Shown here: positions 44,568 to 57,947 of the stretch, in pieces | Layout of the letters: every line of letters begins with the position of its first letter | Position numbering within the stretch: position 1 is the first letter of the stretch | NCBI GenBank assembly: GCA_051252415.1 | Contig: JBPOGA010000003.1 | Span: 1 to 64,000, forward strand | DNA from: JBPOFY01 sp051252415 | Lineage (GTDB): Bacteria > Verrucomicrobiota > Verrucomicrobiia > Opitutales > Coraliomargaritaceae | Length of the DNA: 64,000 nucleotides | Direction: 5' to 3' | Translations under genes and position numbers: made by a program | Notes under the pieces: model-generated | The model's input: the letters and a program-made list of their open reading frames with translations, nothing else | What the model was told of the DNA's origin: nothing | Databases searched by the model: none

Positions 44568-46055
44568 TTATGGAAGCTTAGTCGTTCCCATGAGGAACTT
44601 GTCACACTCACGTGCAGCTGCGCGACCTTCGTTGATAGCCCACACGATGAGAGACTGACCGCGGCGCATATCACCAGCAGCGAAGACGCCTTCGACGCTG
44701 GTCTTGAATTTGCCATATTCAGCCTCTACGTTAGAGCGAGCATCGAGGTCGAGACCAAGCTCTTCAGCGATAGTGGCTTCTGGTCCGAGGAAACCCATTG
44801 CAAGTAGCACGAGTTCGGCTTCTAGCACACGTTCGGAACCTTCGACTTTCTTTGGGATGAAACGACCGTTGTCGCTGACCCATTCAATATTATGGACGTG
44901 CACGGCCTTTACGTTGCCTTCGTCGTCGCCCGAGAAGCGGCTTGAAGTAATGAGGTATTGGCGTGGGTCTTCACCTTGAATCGCTGCGGCTTCTTCTTGG
45001 CCGTAGTCCATCTTGTAAGTCTTAGGCCACTCTGGCCATGGGTTGTTTGCCGCGCGCTCTTCTGGAGGCTTAGGCATGATCTCAAGTTGAGTCACGCTCT
45101 TGCAACCGTGGCGTAGGGAAGTGCCTACACAGTCGGTGCCAGTATCGCCACCGCCGATGATGACGACGTTCTTACCCTTGGCGAGTTCGCTGAATTGTTC
45201 GGCTTTGCCGTCCTTGATGTCCCAAAGTTCTTTGGTGTTCGGTCCGAGGAACTCCATTGCAAAACGGATGTTGCCAAGCTGACGTCCTTCGATTGGAAGG
45301 TCGCGTGGCTTGGTGGCACCACAGCAAAGCACGACGGAGTCGAAGTCTTCCATGAGTTGCTTGGAGGAAATGTCTTTGCCGATTTCGACGCCACATTTGA
45401 CGACGATACCTTCTGCTTCCATGAGCCCCACGCGGCGTGTGACCACGTCTTTCTCAAGCTTCATGTTTGGAATACCATACATGAGAAGACCACCTGGACG
45501 ATCGGCGCGCTCGAAGAGTGTGACGAGGTGGCCGGCCTTGTTTAGCTGGTCTGCTGCCGCGAGACCCGCAGGTCCAGAGCCGACGACGGCGACCTTCTTA
45601 CCTGTGCGCTCTTTAGGAGGTTGAGGCGTTACCCAGCCTTCGTTCCATGCCTTGTCGATGATGGAGCACTCGATGTTCTTAATCGTCACCGGTGGTTCAA
45701 TCACGCCTAGCACACAAGAGCCTTCGCAAGGTGCGGGGCAGACGCGGCCGGTGAATTCTGGGAAGTTGTTGGTCTTCGAAAGGCGAAGGTAAGCATCGTG
45801 CCATTTGCCGCGGTAGACCAAATCATTAAACTCAGGGATGAGGTTATTGATTGGGCAGCCACTCGCCATATTGCTGAGCGTGATGCCTGTGTGGCAGTAG
45901 GGTGTGCCGCAGTCCATGCAGCGCGAGCCTTGTGTCTGCACCTTTTCTTGGTCGAAATCTTCATGGATTTCATCCCAGTCCTTGACGCGTTCGAGTGGTG
46001 GACGATTCGCAATTGTCTTGCGCTCGAATTCCATAAATCCAGTAGCTTTGCCCAT
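44568..46055 (-). CDS. gltD: Glutamate synthase small (beta) subunit
   Basis: The 495-residue protein passes electrons from NADPH to the large subunit for glutamate formation. The N-terminus M-G-K-A-T-G-F-M-E-F is typical. Cysteines for the two [4Fe-4S] clusters lie around 46-60 (R-C-M-D-C-G-T-P-Y-C-H) and 107-115 (C-P-A-P-C-E-G-S-C). FAD and NADPH Rossmann motifs follow: V-G-S-G-P-A-G-L-A-A-A near 155 and I-G-G-G-D-T-G-T-D near 297. It is separated from gltB by a PEP-CTERM gene. Confidence 0.97.
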   Translation of the reverse strand: MGKATGFMEFERKTIANRPPLERVKDWDEIHEDFDQEKVQTQGSRCMDCGTPYCHTGITLSNMASGCPINNLIPEFNDLVYRGKWHDAYLRLSKTNNFPEFTGRVCPAPCEGSCVLGVIEPPVTIKNIECSIIDKAWNEGWVTPQPPKERTGKKVAVVGSGPAGLAAADQLNKAGHLVTLFERADRPGGLLMYGIPNMKLEKDVVTRRVGLMEAEGIVVKCGVEIGKDISSKQLMEDFDSVVLCCGATKPRDLPIEGRQLGNIRFAMEFLGPNTKELWDIKDGKAEQFSELAKGKNVVIIGGGDTGTDCVGTSLRHGCKSVTQLEIMPKPPEERAANNPWPEWPKTYKMDYGQEEAAAIQGEDPRQYLITSSRFSGDDEGNVKAVHVHNIEWVSDNGRFIPKKVEGSERVLEAELVLLAMGFLGPEATIAEELGLDLDARSNVEAEYGKFKTSVEGVFAAGDMRRGQSLIVWAINEGRAAARECDKFLMGTTKLP

Positions 46056-46084
46056 AGTAAAAAAGTTTAAAATTATTCAGTGAT

Positions 46085-46693
46085 TTAAGTTCGAGCTGCA
46101 CCAGTATTTCGACGGCAGGCAGCTGTAAAGATTCCGATCGAAAGAGCTAAAGCGAACATGCTTGGCTCTGGAACCGTAGAGAAGGTTAGATTATCAAACA
46201 AGACGCCTTCACTTTCGGCCGATAACGGCTGATAGAATTCTATACGTCTAATCCCGCTTCCTAGGAATTCTAGAGTAAAGTTACTATCTATTGCCCCGGA
46301 GCTTCCAAATGCCTCATCGAAACCTAATAGGTTGCCGCCGCTAAGTGAATCATACGCATCTATACGTGCACCGTTTAGGTTCACGTTATTGGCAATTATC
46401 GAGATGCTCTGCATCGCCTGATCGAAACTAGCGATAATCGGATTGCTTGACTTTGGCTGTAAATCCGCGCCGATGCCAACGATACGTAAACCGTCAGACT
46501 CGGGGGCGGGAATATATCCTGCGGTGATTGCATTCCATTCAGCATTTTCGAAGGTGACTCCTTGTGCAATATAGAAGCTATTAAGCGCGTTTCCTGCTGT
46601 GCCGTCGTTGAAATTTAAGCTTACGGTTAAGGCGCTAGCAGAAAGGACGACGGAAAAGAAAGCACTCAGATAGAGATGTAATTTTTTGATCAT
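46085..46693 (-). CDS. PEP-CTERM sorting-domain protein
   Basis: The 202-residue precursor has an N-terminal signal peptide (~1-21). The beta-rich middle contains V-S-L-N-F-N-D-G-T-A-G and F-D-N-L-T-F-S, as in many secreted carbohydrate-associated proteins. The C-terminus has V-P-E-P-S, a hydrophobic helix and a basic end (A-C-R-R-N). PEP-CTERM proteins are cut by an exosortase and delivered to the cell surface, often with exopolysaccharide. The exosortase is not in this window. Its position between gltB and gltD is unusual. Confidence 0.88.
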   Translation of the reverse strand: MIKKLHLYLSAFFSVVLSASALTVSLNFNDGTAGNALNSFYIAQGVTFENAEWNAITAGYIPAPESDGLRIVGIGADLQPKSSNPIIASFDQAMQSISIIANNVNLNGARIDAYDSLSGGNLLGFDEAFGSSGAIDSNFTLEFLGSGIRRIEFYQPLSAESEGVLFDNLTFSTVPEPSMFALALSIGIFTAACRRNTGAART

Positions 46694-46715
46694 CGAGGTG
46701 TTATTGAGAATTATA

Positions 46716-51362
<4,647 letters not shown>

Positions 51363-51552
51363 ATTTATATAAATGATGTCGTTAAAAGTGCCTTACATCA
51401 TACAAATTCGCGGGCCAGAGCAGCATCTCGCGTTATTGCAGAATTCAAGAGGAACCGAAGAAAGTAGTAATTGAGCGGCCTCTGTCTAGAGAAAATAACC
51501 ACGCAACTCTTGAGCGAGGGCTCAACAGTGATATTTACAGCATTCTTGGGGC

Positions 51553-51579
51553 CAAAAAACCGGGATAGACTCGGTTTTT
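51553..51579 (-). terminator. Putative terminator after the glutaredoxin gene
   Basis: A 7-bp stem (51556-51562 and 51572-51578) is followed on the minus strand by six T. Confidence 0.55.
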
Positions 51580-51609
51580 ATTACTAAACGCCCGAGGCGT
51601 TCAGGTTAT

Positions 51610-51945
51610 TTAGAAGAAACGCACTGTTTTCGAGCGCATAGCTTCGTGCTCTTCGTCGGTGCAGGCTGCATTTGTAGGTGCATCAGCCTCTTTAGAGGTC
51701 GATTCTACCTTGCCGTTGCTGAGCATCCAGTTTTCGACTTCTTCACCACTGACGTCAGCAAGCATATTACCATCGATCTCGACGCACGGAGAGAGTGGTT
51801 GGCCTGATTTTTCTACCATTTCGGCGTATTGGTCAGCATTATTGATGATATCACGGTCTTCGTATTCGAGGTCGTATTTCTTCATGATGGCACGCACGCC
51901 CATGCTCCATCCGCAGGTTGGTTTTAGATATGCAATAATCTTCAT
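51610..51945 (-). CDS. Glutaredoxin-family protein
   Basis: The 111-residue protein has a thioredoxin-like fold at residues 1-75: K-I-I-A-Y-L-K-P-T-C-G-W-S, with active-site C11 and a Ser in the fourth position. This resembles monothiol C-G-F-S glutaredoxins. The cis-proline loop reads L-S-P-C-V-E-I-D-G-N, with a Cys next to the proline. The C-terminal ~35 residues are an acidic, Cys-containing tail not seen in standard glutaredoxins. Redox or Fe-S-related function is inferred. It lies upstream (in the transcription sense downstream of nothing) in its own unit, 247 nt from the gltB start. Confidence 0.82.
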   Translation of the reverse strand: MKIIAYLKPTCGWSMGVRAIMKKYDLEYEDRDIINNADQYAEMVEKSGQPLSPCVEIDGNMLADVSGEEVENWMLSNGKVESTSKEADAPTNAACTDEEHEAMRSKTVRFF

Positions 51946-52064
51946 ACCTGCTAAGTGTTGTGATTTTTCGTAGATGTCAACCCAGTGAATCGAAAGATAA
52001 TAGTCAGCAACAGTTTCTGGATGTCATTTGTATAGTTGTGGCGCGGGTTTCTGTGAGTCGCATC

Positions 52065-52100
52065 GAGCGCGTGGAGTGCTCTTCGCCCTGAGACGCGCTC
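52065..52100. repeat. GC-rich inverted repeat downstream of the acc operon
   Basis: Arms gagcgcgt (52065-52072) and acgcgctc (52093-52100) lie 20 nt apart. There is no T-run, so it resembles a REP-like palindrome rather than a terminator. Confidence 0.45.
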
Positions 52101-52116
52101 ACTTGAGAAGCAAGTT

Positions 52117-52581
52117 TTACAACTTTGGCTCTGGGAGCGGCTTTGAGCTAGTAATGCGCCAAATTCCTTCCCTTGTTTGCCCAATACTGAACAAGCTGGT
52201 GAAGCCATCCTTCACATTGTAAATAACGCGCATTCTATAGGTTGGCTTTAAGGTGGGGCCATAGGTCACGCCATTATGGGTGTAATGGATGGTCTCCTCA
52301 GGAGCGCCGGTTAGTGGCTCGAATGAAATTTCTTTAATGGGCAGGCCGAGTTCATACTGCAGCGCCCCCTTTAATAGTGTGCGGGTCGTGTCGTCGCAGC
52401 CCTCAAGGTGGTAAAGTGCCAGAAGGGGCGCGATGGTTTCCGCTTGGTTGGCTGCTATGAATTCACGGCGGAGCGTGCGATGGCCTTTATCCTCTACCGT
52501 ATCGGGAGTGCATGCGACCAATACTAAAAACAGTAGAGTGATGCCTGCTCGTAATATGAAATGACGATTGGGTAGTATCAC
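52117..52581 (-). CDS. Putative lipoprotein downstream of the amaP-like gene
   Basis: The 154-residue precursor has a hydrophobic signal and a lipobox-like V-A-C-T (Cys24). The mature domain is beta-rich with a Y-R-M-R-V-I-Y-N-V-K-D-G pattern. I recognise no family. It follows the AmaP-like gene by 38 nt on the same strand and is probably the last gene of the accB operon. Confidence 0.65.
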   Translation of the reverse strand: MILPNRHFILRAGITLLFLVLVACTPDTVEDKGHRTLRREFIAANQAETIAPLLALYHLEGCDDTTRTLLKGALQYELGLPIKEISFEPLTGAPEETIHYTHNGVTYGPTLKPTYRMRVIYNVKDGFTSLFSIGQTREGIWRITSSKPLPEPKL

Positions 52582-52619
52582 TGATCGGTGTCAGGCGGGC
52601 GGAGATGCACTGTCAGGTA

Positions 52620-53150
52620 TTATACAGGCTTGTTCTCTTCGGTGTCGTCTAGAGCGTCGAAATTGTCTTCTTCGTAAACGTCTAGGTTGGCGTCGGGTAG
52701 CTGGCCGACAGTGCCAGCCTTTTCGATTTTGCCACTTTTGAAGCCGTCGGCGACGATGTTTATCTGCCCAAGTTCTTCGATGCCAAGGTTTTGTGAGAGC
52801 GCAGCTCTTAAGTGTGTTTGCAAGGTGTCTTCCACTGCGCGCAGGTAGCCGCCACTGAGTAGTTTGATCGTTACTTCAAGGTGGGTGAACTGGCCTTTTA
52901 CTTTAATGCGGACACGTGGCTTAGTCACAACATTTAGCTGTTCGCAAGATGTTTGAACCAGCTCCACGATTGCCGAGCGACTGACCATTACGCGTCCATT
53001 CTCAGTTGCATAGGCGAGCACTTTGCTCGGTTGGCGCCTTAAATATAAAATGAAGAGGAAGCAAAGCAGCAGCACGGCACCGCCGATATAGAGATACACT
53101 GGCTCAGAAATGATATTCTGAAGTGTTTCGATGATTTCGGGCGGTTTCAT
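52620..53150 (-). CDS. AmaP-like membrane anchor of an Asp23-family protein
   Basis: The 176-residue protein has one membrane helix (~18-40) near the N-terminus. A short basic stretch follows, then a small alpha/beta domain (~60-140: V-M-V-S-R-S-A-I-V-E-L-V, then R-V-R-I-K-V-K-G-Q-F-T-H-L-E-V-T-I-K) similar in pattern to Asp23/AmaP proteins. The tail is acidic. In Firmicutes, AmaP holds Asp23 at the membrane. The adjacent upstream gene is an Asp23 family member, which supports this reading. Confidence 0.72.
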   Translation of the reverse strand: MKPPEIIETLQNIISEPVYLYIGGAVLLLCFLFILYLRRQPSKVLAYATENGRVMVSRSAIVELVQTSCEQLNVVTKPRVRIKVKGQFTHLEVTIKLLSGGYLRAVEDTLQTHLRAALSQNLGIEELGQINIVADGFKSGKIEKAGTVGQLPDANLDVYEEDNFDALDDTEENKPV

Positions 53151-53180
53151 GCGGCTTGTCTTGAGTCTAAAGAGGAGCGA

Positions 53181-53633
53181 TTAGTCTGTGTGAGGTTGGG
53201 CCTGTTGATTCCATTCCTCTTTCGCAGCAGCTTGCTCTTCATCGCTACGAACGCCATCGATAACGACGTTGACGCGGGCGACGTTCTTACTGGTCATTTT
53301 TTCGACCTGCTCAGAGACGCGTTCTTGGATTTGAGTCGCGACTGCAGCGAGTTCGCAACCGAAGCGTAGGACGACGCGCACTTCGATGATGTAGTCACCG
53401 ACTTCGTCTTCGTCGACGCGCACACCGCGCTCGTCGCCTTTTTTAGACTTAAAGATATCTGCAATGCCATCGACAAAGCCGCCGCCTACAGCGACGACAT
53501 TAGATACTTCAAGGGCAGCTAAGCGCACGATGTTGGCCACCACGCTGTGATTTATACGAATATCTCCCAGTGAGTTGGAGTCTTCGGATACTGTTGGAAT
53601 TGTAGATTCGTCGTTATTAGATGAATTGCTCAT
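53181..53633 (-). CDS. Asp23/Gls24 (DUF322) family protein, YqhY-like
   Basis: The 150-residue protein has the family pattern G-D-I-R-I-N-H-S-V-V-A-N-I-V-R-L-A-A-L-E-V-S-N-V, a glycine turn, and later Y-I-I-E-V-R-V-V-L-R-F-G-C and V-A-R-V-N-V-V-I-D-G-V. There is no signal peptide. It sits directly behind accB-accC, as yqhY does in Bacillus subtilis, where the product affects acetyl-CoA carboxylase balance. A similar role is an inference from this shared gene order. Confidence 0.88.
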   Translation of the reverse strand: MSNSSNNDESTIPTVSEDSNSLGDIRINHSVVANIVRLAALEVSNVVAVGGGFVDGIADIFKSKKGDERGVRVDEDEVGDYIIEVRVVLRFGCELAAVATQIQERVSEQVEKMTSKNVARVNVVIDGVRSDEEQAAAKEEWNQQAQPHTD

Positions 53634-53662
53634 AATCGTTTATGATAAGGGGGTGAATATGT

Positions 53663-55027
53663 TTAGGTGTAAAGATCCTTTGGGACGCGCTCGATGAACT
53701 CTTCGATATATTTCGTGGTTGCTTTACCCTCACGGAAGATCGGGTCACGAATAATTGCACGAGAGAACGGAATATTGGTCTTAATCCCACGGATGATGTA
53801 TTCGCCGAGTGCACGATCCATGCGATCGAGTGCTAGTTCGCGAGTTTTTCCAAAGGTCATAACTTTCGCGATCATACTATCATAGTAAGGTGGGATGGTG
53901 TAGCCGCCGTAGCAGTGTGAGTCGATACGCACTCCGTGGCCACCAGGAGCATAGTAAAGTGTGATTTCTCCTGGGCATGGGGCAAAATTGCGGGCTGGAT
54001 CTTCAGCGCAGACGCGACATTCGATACAGTGTTTCGTAATCTTAATGTCTTTTTGCTCGTAGCTGAGTTTTTTACCGCTCGCGACGAGGAGTTGCTCTTT
54101 CACTAGATCTACGCCAGTCACCTCTTCAGTCACGCCGTGCTCCACTTGAATACGCGTGTTCATCTCAATGAAGAAGTAGTCGCCTTTGCCATCCACAAGG
54201 AATTCGACGGTGCCAGCACCTTCGTAGTTCACGGACTTGGCTAGTTTTACCGCATCGCGACCCATTTTTTTGCGAATGCTATCGGAGATGAAAGGTGAGG
54301 GGGCCTCTTCAATTACCTTTTGGTGGCGACGCTGAATCGAGCAATCGCGTTCGCCAAGGTGAATGACATTGCCGTATTGGTCACCCATGAGCTGGATTTC
54401 AATGTGGCGAGGTGCTTCAAGGAAGCGTTCGAGGTAAACGGCGCCGTTACCAAAAGCTTTTTCGGCTTCATTGCGGGCATTGTTGTATTCTTTGACGAAT
54501 GCCACAGCATTGTGCGCAGTGCGCATGCCTTTGCCGCCACCACCAGCAACTGCCTTAATGATAACAGGATAGCCGATTTTCTTTGCTGTGGCGAGGGCGT
54601 CTTTTTCGTTGTCAACAGTGCCATCACTACCAGGGATGACGGGCACATCGGCGGCGATTGCCATATCGCGTGCTTTCGCCTTATCACCGAAGTTGATAAT
54701 CGCTTCAGGGCCAGGGCCGATGAATTTGATATTACACTTCGCGCATTGCTCGGCGAAGTCGGCATTTTCCGCGAGGAAACCATAGCCAGGGTGGATCGCA
54801 TCCACATCCGCGATTTCTGCGGCTGCGATGATACGGTCTGCCTTTAGGTAGCTGAGGTTACTTGCATTTGGACCGATGCAAATCGCTTCGTCAGCGAGTT
54901 GCACGTGGAGAGATTGCTCGTCAGCCTCGGAGTAAACGGCGAGCGTTTTGATCCCAAGTTCGTTACAAGCACGGACGATGCGGAGCGCAATTTCGCCCCG
55001 GTTTGCGATAAGAACTTTTTTAATCAT
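53663..55027 (-). CDS. accC: Acetyl-CoA carboxylase, biotin carboxylase subunit
   Basis: The 454-residue ATP-grasp enzyme carboxylates biotin on AccB, the first half-reaction of malonyl-CoA synthesis. The N-terminus M-I-K-K-V-L-I-A-N-R-G-E-I-A, the Gly-rich ATP loop G-G-G-G-K-G-M-R and E-M-N-T-R-I-Q-V-E-H are all present. Length is normal. It starts 9 nt after accB and is followed by the Asp23-family gene. Confidence 0.98.
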   Translation of the reverse strand: MIKKVLIANRGEIALRIVRACNELGIKTLAVYSEADEQSLHVQLADEAICIGPNASNLSYLKADRIIAAAEIADVDAIHPGYGFLAENADFAEQCAKCNIKFIGPGPEAIINFGDKAKARDMAIAADVPVIPGSDGTVDNEKDALATAKKIGYPVIIKAVAGGGGKGMRTAHNAVAFVKEYNNARNEAEKAFGNGAVYLERFLEAPRHIEIQLMGDQYGNVIHLGERDCSIQRRHQKVIEEAPSPFISDSIRKKMGRDAVKLAKSVNYEGAGTVEFLVDGKGDYFFIEMNTRIQVEHGVTEEVTGVDLVKEQLLVASGKKLSYEQKDIKITKHCIECRVCAEDPARNFAPCPGEITLYYAPGGHGVRIDSHCYGGYTIPPYYDSMIAKVMTFGKTRELALDRMDRALGEYIIRGIKTNIPFSRAIIRDPIFREGKATTKYIEEFIERVPKDLYT

Positions 55028-55036
55028 TCAGAAAAC

Positions 55037-55498
55037 TTAGGCAGTTTTAACTTTGAAGAGAGGCTGACCGTATTCGACAGCTTCTCCATTCTCGATGAGT
55101 ACTTCAGTGATCGTGCCACTCAATTCGGCTTGAATTTCATTCATAACCTTCATGGCTTCGATAATACATACGATTGAGTCAGCGCTGATCTTGTCGCCAA
55201 CTTTTGCGAAAGCAGGGCTCTCTGGAGAGCCAGCACTGTAGAAAGTGCCTACCATAGGAGACTTCACGATCTCGATGCCTTTTTCTTCGGCTGGTGCGGC
55301 GGCTGGAGCAGCGGCCGCGGGTGCTGCAGCAACTGGTGCTGGTGCGGCTGCAACGGGAGCAGCTGCGTGAATGATTTGAGGAGCGTCGCCGTTTTTGCGT
55401 TTGAGGCGTAGTTTAAAACCTTCCTCTTCCAGTTCAAATTCGGAGAGTTCCGAGCGTTTCATCAGTTCGACTACCTGTTTAATTGCTTTTAGGTCCAA
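55037..55498 (-). CDS. accB: Acetyl-CoA carboxylase, biotin carboxyl carrier protein
   Basis: The 153-residue protein carries biotin on K117 in E-A-M-K-V-M-N-E. The N-terminal ~40 residues form the AccC-binding helices, the Ala/Pro-rich linker spans ~44-72, and the biotinyl domain with its thumb region follows. It heads the accB-accC-asp23-amaP-lipoprotein run. The 198-nt gap to the divergent ketoacyl synthase gene at 55697 must hold both promoters. Confidence 0.97.
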   Translation of the reverse strand: MDLKAIKQVVELMKRSELSEFELEEEGFKLRLKRKNGDAPQIIHAAAPVAAAPAPVAAAPAAAAPAAAPAEEKGIEIVKSPMVGTFYSAGSPESPAFAKVGDKISADSIVCIIEAMKVMNEIQAELSGTITEVLIENGEAVEYGQPLFKVKTA

Positions 55499-55696
55499 GG
55501 TGTTTCCTTTCTTAGGCGTTATAGTGTGAAGTAAGCGATAAATTTACCGTAGATAATTAGTCTTAGTAAATATATTAGCAGTTATTTAAGTGGAGCTTTT
55601 CCGACTGTGCAACGACTTTGTTGCGTGGCATTGCAGATACTCGAATCGCTTAAAATTGAGCTTTCACTCATAGATTCCACGCTTCATCTTTAGGAA

Positions 55697-56770
55697 ATGC
55701 CTAAAAGCCAATTCAGTCAGGTGAGTATTCGCGGAATCGTCACATGTGTGCCGCCGACGGAGAAACGAATTGATGATGAAGTGGAACTCTTCGGCGGTAA
55801 CGAAAAGCAAATCGCGCGTTTAAAAAAGACCATTGGGCTAGACTGTCGTCGTGTTGTGGATACAGGGACCACTACGGTAGATTTATGCCGAACTGCCGCG
55901 CATCATTTATTGAAAGCGTCTAATATAGGAGCCGATCAGGTCGATGCAGTGATTTGCGTGACGCAAACGCCAGATTATCCGCAGCCGTGTAATGCGGCGG
56001 TGCTACACGGTCAACTTGGCTTACGCACCGATTGTGCCGCACTTGATGTAAATCTTGGCTGCTCTGGTTATGTTTATGGATTGTGGCTAGCTCATATGAT
56101 GGTCAGTGCGGGCGGTTGTGAACGAGTTCTCTTGCTAGCGGGAGATACGATTAGCCGTTTAGCGCATCCCAAAGACCGAGCCGTCGCGCCAATCTTTGGC
56201 GATGGAGGCAGTGCGACTTTGGTTGAGCGATCAACTGATGCGGCGAATGCATGGTTTAGTCTAGAAACAGATGGTTCAGGCTTTGATAAGTTGATCGTGC
56301 CAGCAGGTGGTTATCGTAATCCGTGCTCTGCGGAGACTGCCGAAGAAATTGAAGATGAGGGCGGCAATATTCGCACGCCAGAAAATCTCTTCATGGATGG
56401 CGCTGAAATCTTTAATTTCTCAATTCAAGTCGAGCCTCGCGCGGTCAAAGAGATGTTGGAGTATGCCGAGCTTGAGATCGAAAACGTCGATCACTTCGTC
56501 TTCCACCAAGCGAATCGTTATATCCTTACGAATATCGCCAAACGCCTGAAGATTGATGTCGCTAAGGTTCCGATGCAAACAGTTGAGCGTTATGGGAACC
56601 AAAGCTCCGCATCTATCCCTTCTGCTATCTGTGGTGAGCTTTCGGAGTATGTTATTGATGGATCCCGCCGTGTCTTATTATCCGGCTTTGGTGTGGGCTT
56701 GTCATGGGCGAGCACAATCCTGGATCTCAATAGACTTGAGGTGTGCGAAATTGTTGAGCTATCAACGTAG
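55697..56770 (+). CDS. 3-oxoacyl-ACP synthase III family protein
   Basis: The 357-residue thiolase-fold enzyme has the catalytic triad C122 (N-L-G-C-S-G-Y), H270 (F-H-Q-A-N-R) and N301 (Y-G-N-Q-S-S-A-S). Such enzymes condense an acyl-CoA or acyl-ACP with malonyl-ACP. It is somewhat longer than housekeeping FabH and has an insert around 215-235. It is followed by its own ACP and SDR genes, so a specialised role, making a short acyl group for a saccharide or other product, is more likely than bulk fatty acid initiation. This is inference from context. The stop codon lies in a repeat arm. Confidence 0.85.
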   Translation: MPKSQFSQVSIRGIVTCVPPTEKRIDDEVELFGGNEKQIARLKKTIGLDCRRVVDTGTTTVDLCRTAAHHLLKASNIGADQVDAVICVTQTPDYPQPCNAAVLHGQLGLRTDCAALDVNLGCSGYVYGLWLAHMMVSAGGCERVLLLAGDTISRLAHPKDRAVAPIFGDGGSATLVERSTDAANAWFSLETDGSGFDKLIVPAGGYRNPCSAETAEEIEDEGGNIRTPENLFMDGAEIFNFSIQVEPRAVKEMLEYAELEIENVDHFVFHQANRYILTNIAKRLKIDVAKVPMQTVERYGNQSSASIPSAICGELSEYVIDGSRRVLLSGFGVGLSWASTILDLNRLEVCEIVELST

Positions 56771-56847
56771 TCGGGTTGGCTTTAGCTGTCCCGATCGTAT
56801 CCCCTTAGTGTTTCTTGCTGTCAGGCGGCTAAAGCCAACCTGACTAC
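56767..56847. repeat. 20-bp inverted repeat overlapping the KAS III stop codon
   Basis: Arms 56767-56786 (gtagtcgggttggctttagc) and 56828-56847 match as reverse complements in 19 of 20 positions with 41 nt between. The TAG stop at 56768-56770 is inside the left arm. There is no T-run, so it looks like a palindromic mobile element rather than a terminator. Confidence 0.85.
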
Positions 56848-56982
56848 TGATTTCAGAATCGTCCGCTCTCATCCATGTTGTGTTTATTGTTGATGAGGTT
56901 TCTACTTTGATCCATTTTTACCACTCATGTCTCACTATTCACCACTAATCTACCGTATCCGTCTTTTAAATACATATCCCAT

Positions 56983-57216
56983 ATGAGCCTAGAAAAGTTT
57001 ATCGAAGATTTTGAAGAAGCCGTCGAAGACGTAGAGATTGGCAGTCTGTCGGCAGCTACAAATTATCGGCAGCTAGAGCAGTGGGATTCACTCTCTGTTT
57101 TGACGGTGATCGCGATGGTCGATGCTGATTACGATACACGTTTGAAGGCCGAAGATCTGAAGCGTTGCGAGACACTCGAAGCGCTCTATCAAATTGTGCA
57201 AAAGGCTAACTCATGA
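56983..57216 (+). CDS. Acyl carrier protein (specialised)
   Basis: The 77-residue acidic helical protein has the phosphopantetheine site D35-S36-L37 within Q-W-D-S-L-S-V-L. The sequence before it (L-E-Q-W) differs from the fatty-acid ACP consensus (G-A-D-S-L), which suggests a dedicated carrier. Its stop codon overlaps the start of the SDR gene (ATGA). It would carry the acyl chain between the flanking ketoacyl synthase and reductase. Confidence 0.88.
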   Translation: MSLEKFIEDFEEAVEDVEIGSLSAATNYRQLEQWDSLSVLTVIAMVDADYDTRLKAEDLKRCETLEALYQIVQKANS

Positions 57217-57947
57217 GTGTTGCGAAGCAGTTGAATGCCCGCACGGTCTTAGTTGTCGGGGCAACTGGTAGTTTGGGTCTTGCGATTGCGAGACATTTGC
57301 ATGCGCAGGGCGCTGCAGTTGTAGTCACCGGACGCAATGCTGATAGGCTGGCGACACTTTCGACTGACTTGTCTGCGCAGTCAGTAATTGCAGATCTTTC
57401 CGATGCCGCAGGACGTCAGGCATTGGTCGACGCGTTGCCCGCAGTAGAGGGTGTCGTCTTTGCGGCCGGGGTTGCGCCACTCGCGCCAGTGCGATATTTG
57501 AAGGACGCAGATTTACAGGCATGCTTACATTTGAATACCGCTATGCCGCTTTTATTAATTCGAGATTTATTGAAAGCAAAGAAGCTAAATGAGGGTGCAT
57601 CGATTGTTTGCCTTTCCTCAGTAGCTGCGCAGAAAGGCACAGCAGGGTATGCCGCCTATGCTGGAAGTAAGGCCGCGCTCGAGGCGTCTGCGCGTTGCCT
57701 AGCAGTGGAGCTAGCGCCTAAGTCAATTCGAGTAAATTGCATTGCGCCAGGGATGGTCGAAAGTGAGATGGCCGATGGCTTTGCGGAGAACGCCTCACCT
57801 GATGCCTTGGCGGAACATGTGAAGGCATATCCTTTAGGTTTGGGTACGCCGACTGATGTAGCTGCAGCAGTTGCTTTTTTATTATCTGAGGACGCGCGCT
57901 GGGTGACAGGTGTGACGCTTCCAGTCGATGGAGGATTTTCATTATGA
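57213..57947 (+). CDS. Short-chain dehydrogenase/reductase (3-oxoacyl-ACP reductase-like)
   Basis: The 244-residue classical SDR has an NAD(P) site G16-A-T-G-S-L-G22, the N-A-G-type element (A-A-G-V-A near 84-88), Asn108, catalytic S136, Y149 and K153 (Y-A-G-S-K), and C-terminal P-V-D-G-G-F. The pattern is close to FabG. With the adjacent ACP it probably reduces a 3-oxoacyl-ACP. It is coupled by ATGA overlaps to both the ACP gene and the acyltransferase gene. Confidence 0.88.
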   Translation: MSVAKQLNARTVLVVGATGSLGLAIARHLHAQGAAVVVTGRNADRLATLSTDLSAQSVIADLSDAAGRQALVDALPAVEGVVFAAGVAPLAPVRYLKDADLQACLHLNTAMPLLLIRDLLKAKKLNEGASIVCLSSVAAQKGTAGYAAYAGSKAALEASARCLAVELAPKSIRVNCIAPGMVESEMADGFAENASPDALAEHVKAYPLGLGTPTDVAAAVAFLLSEDARWVTGVTLPVDGGFSL

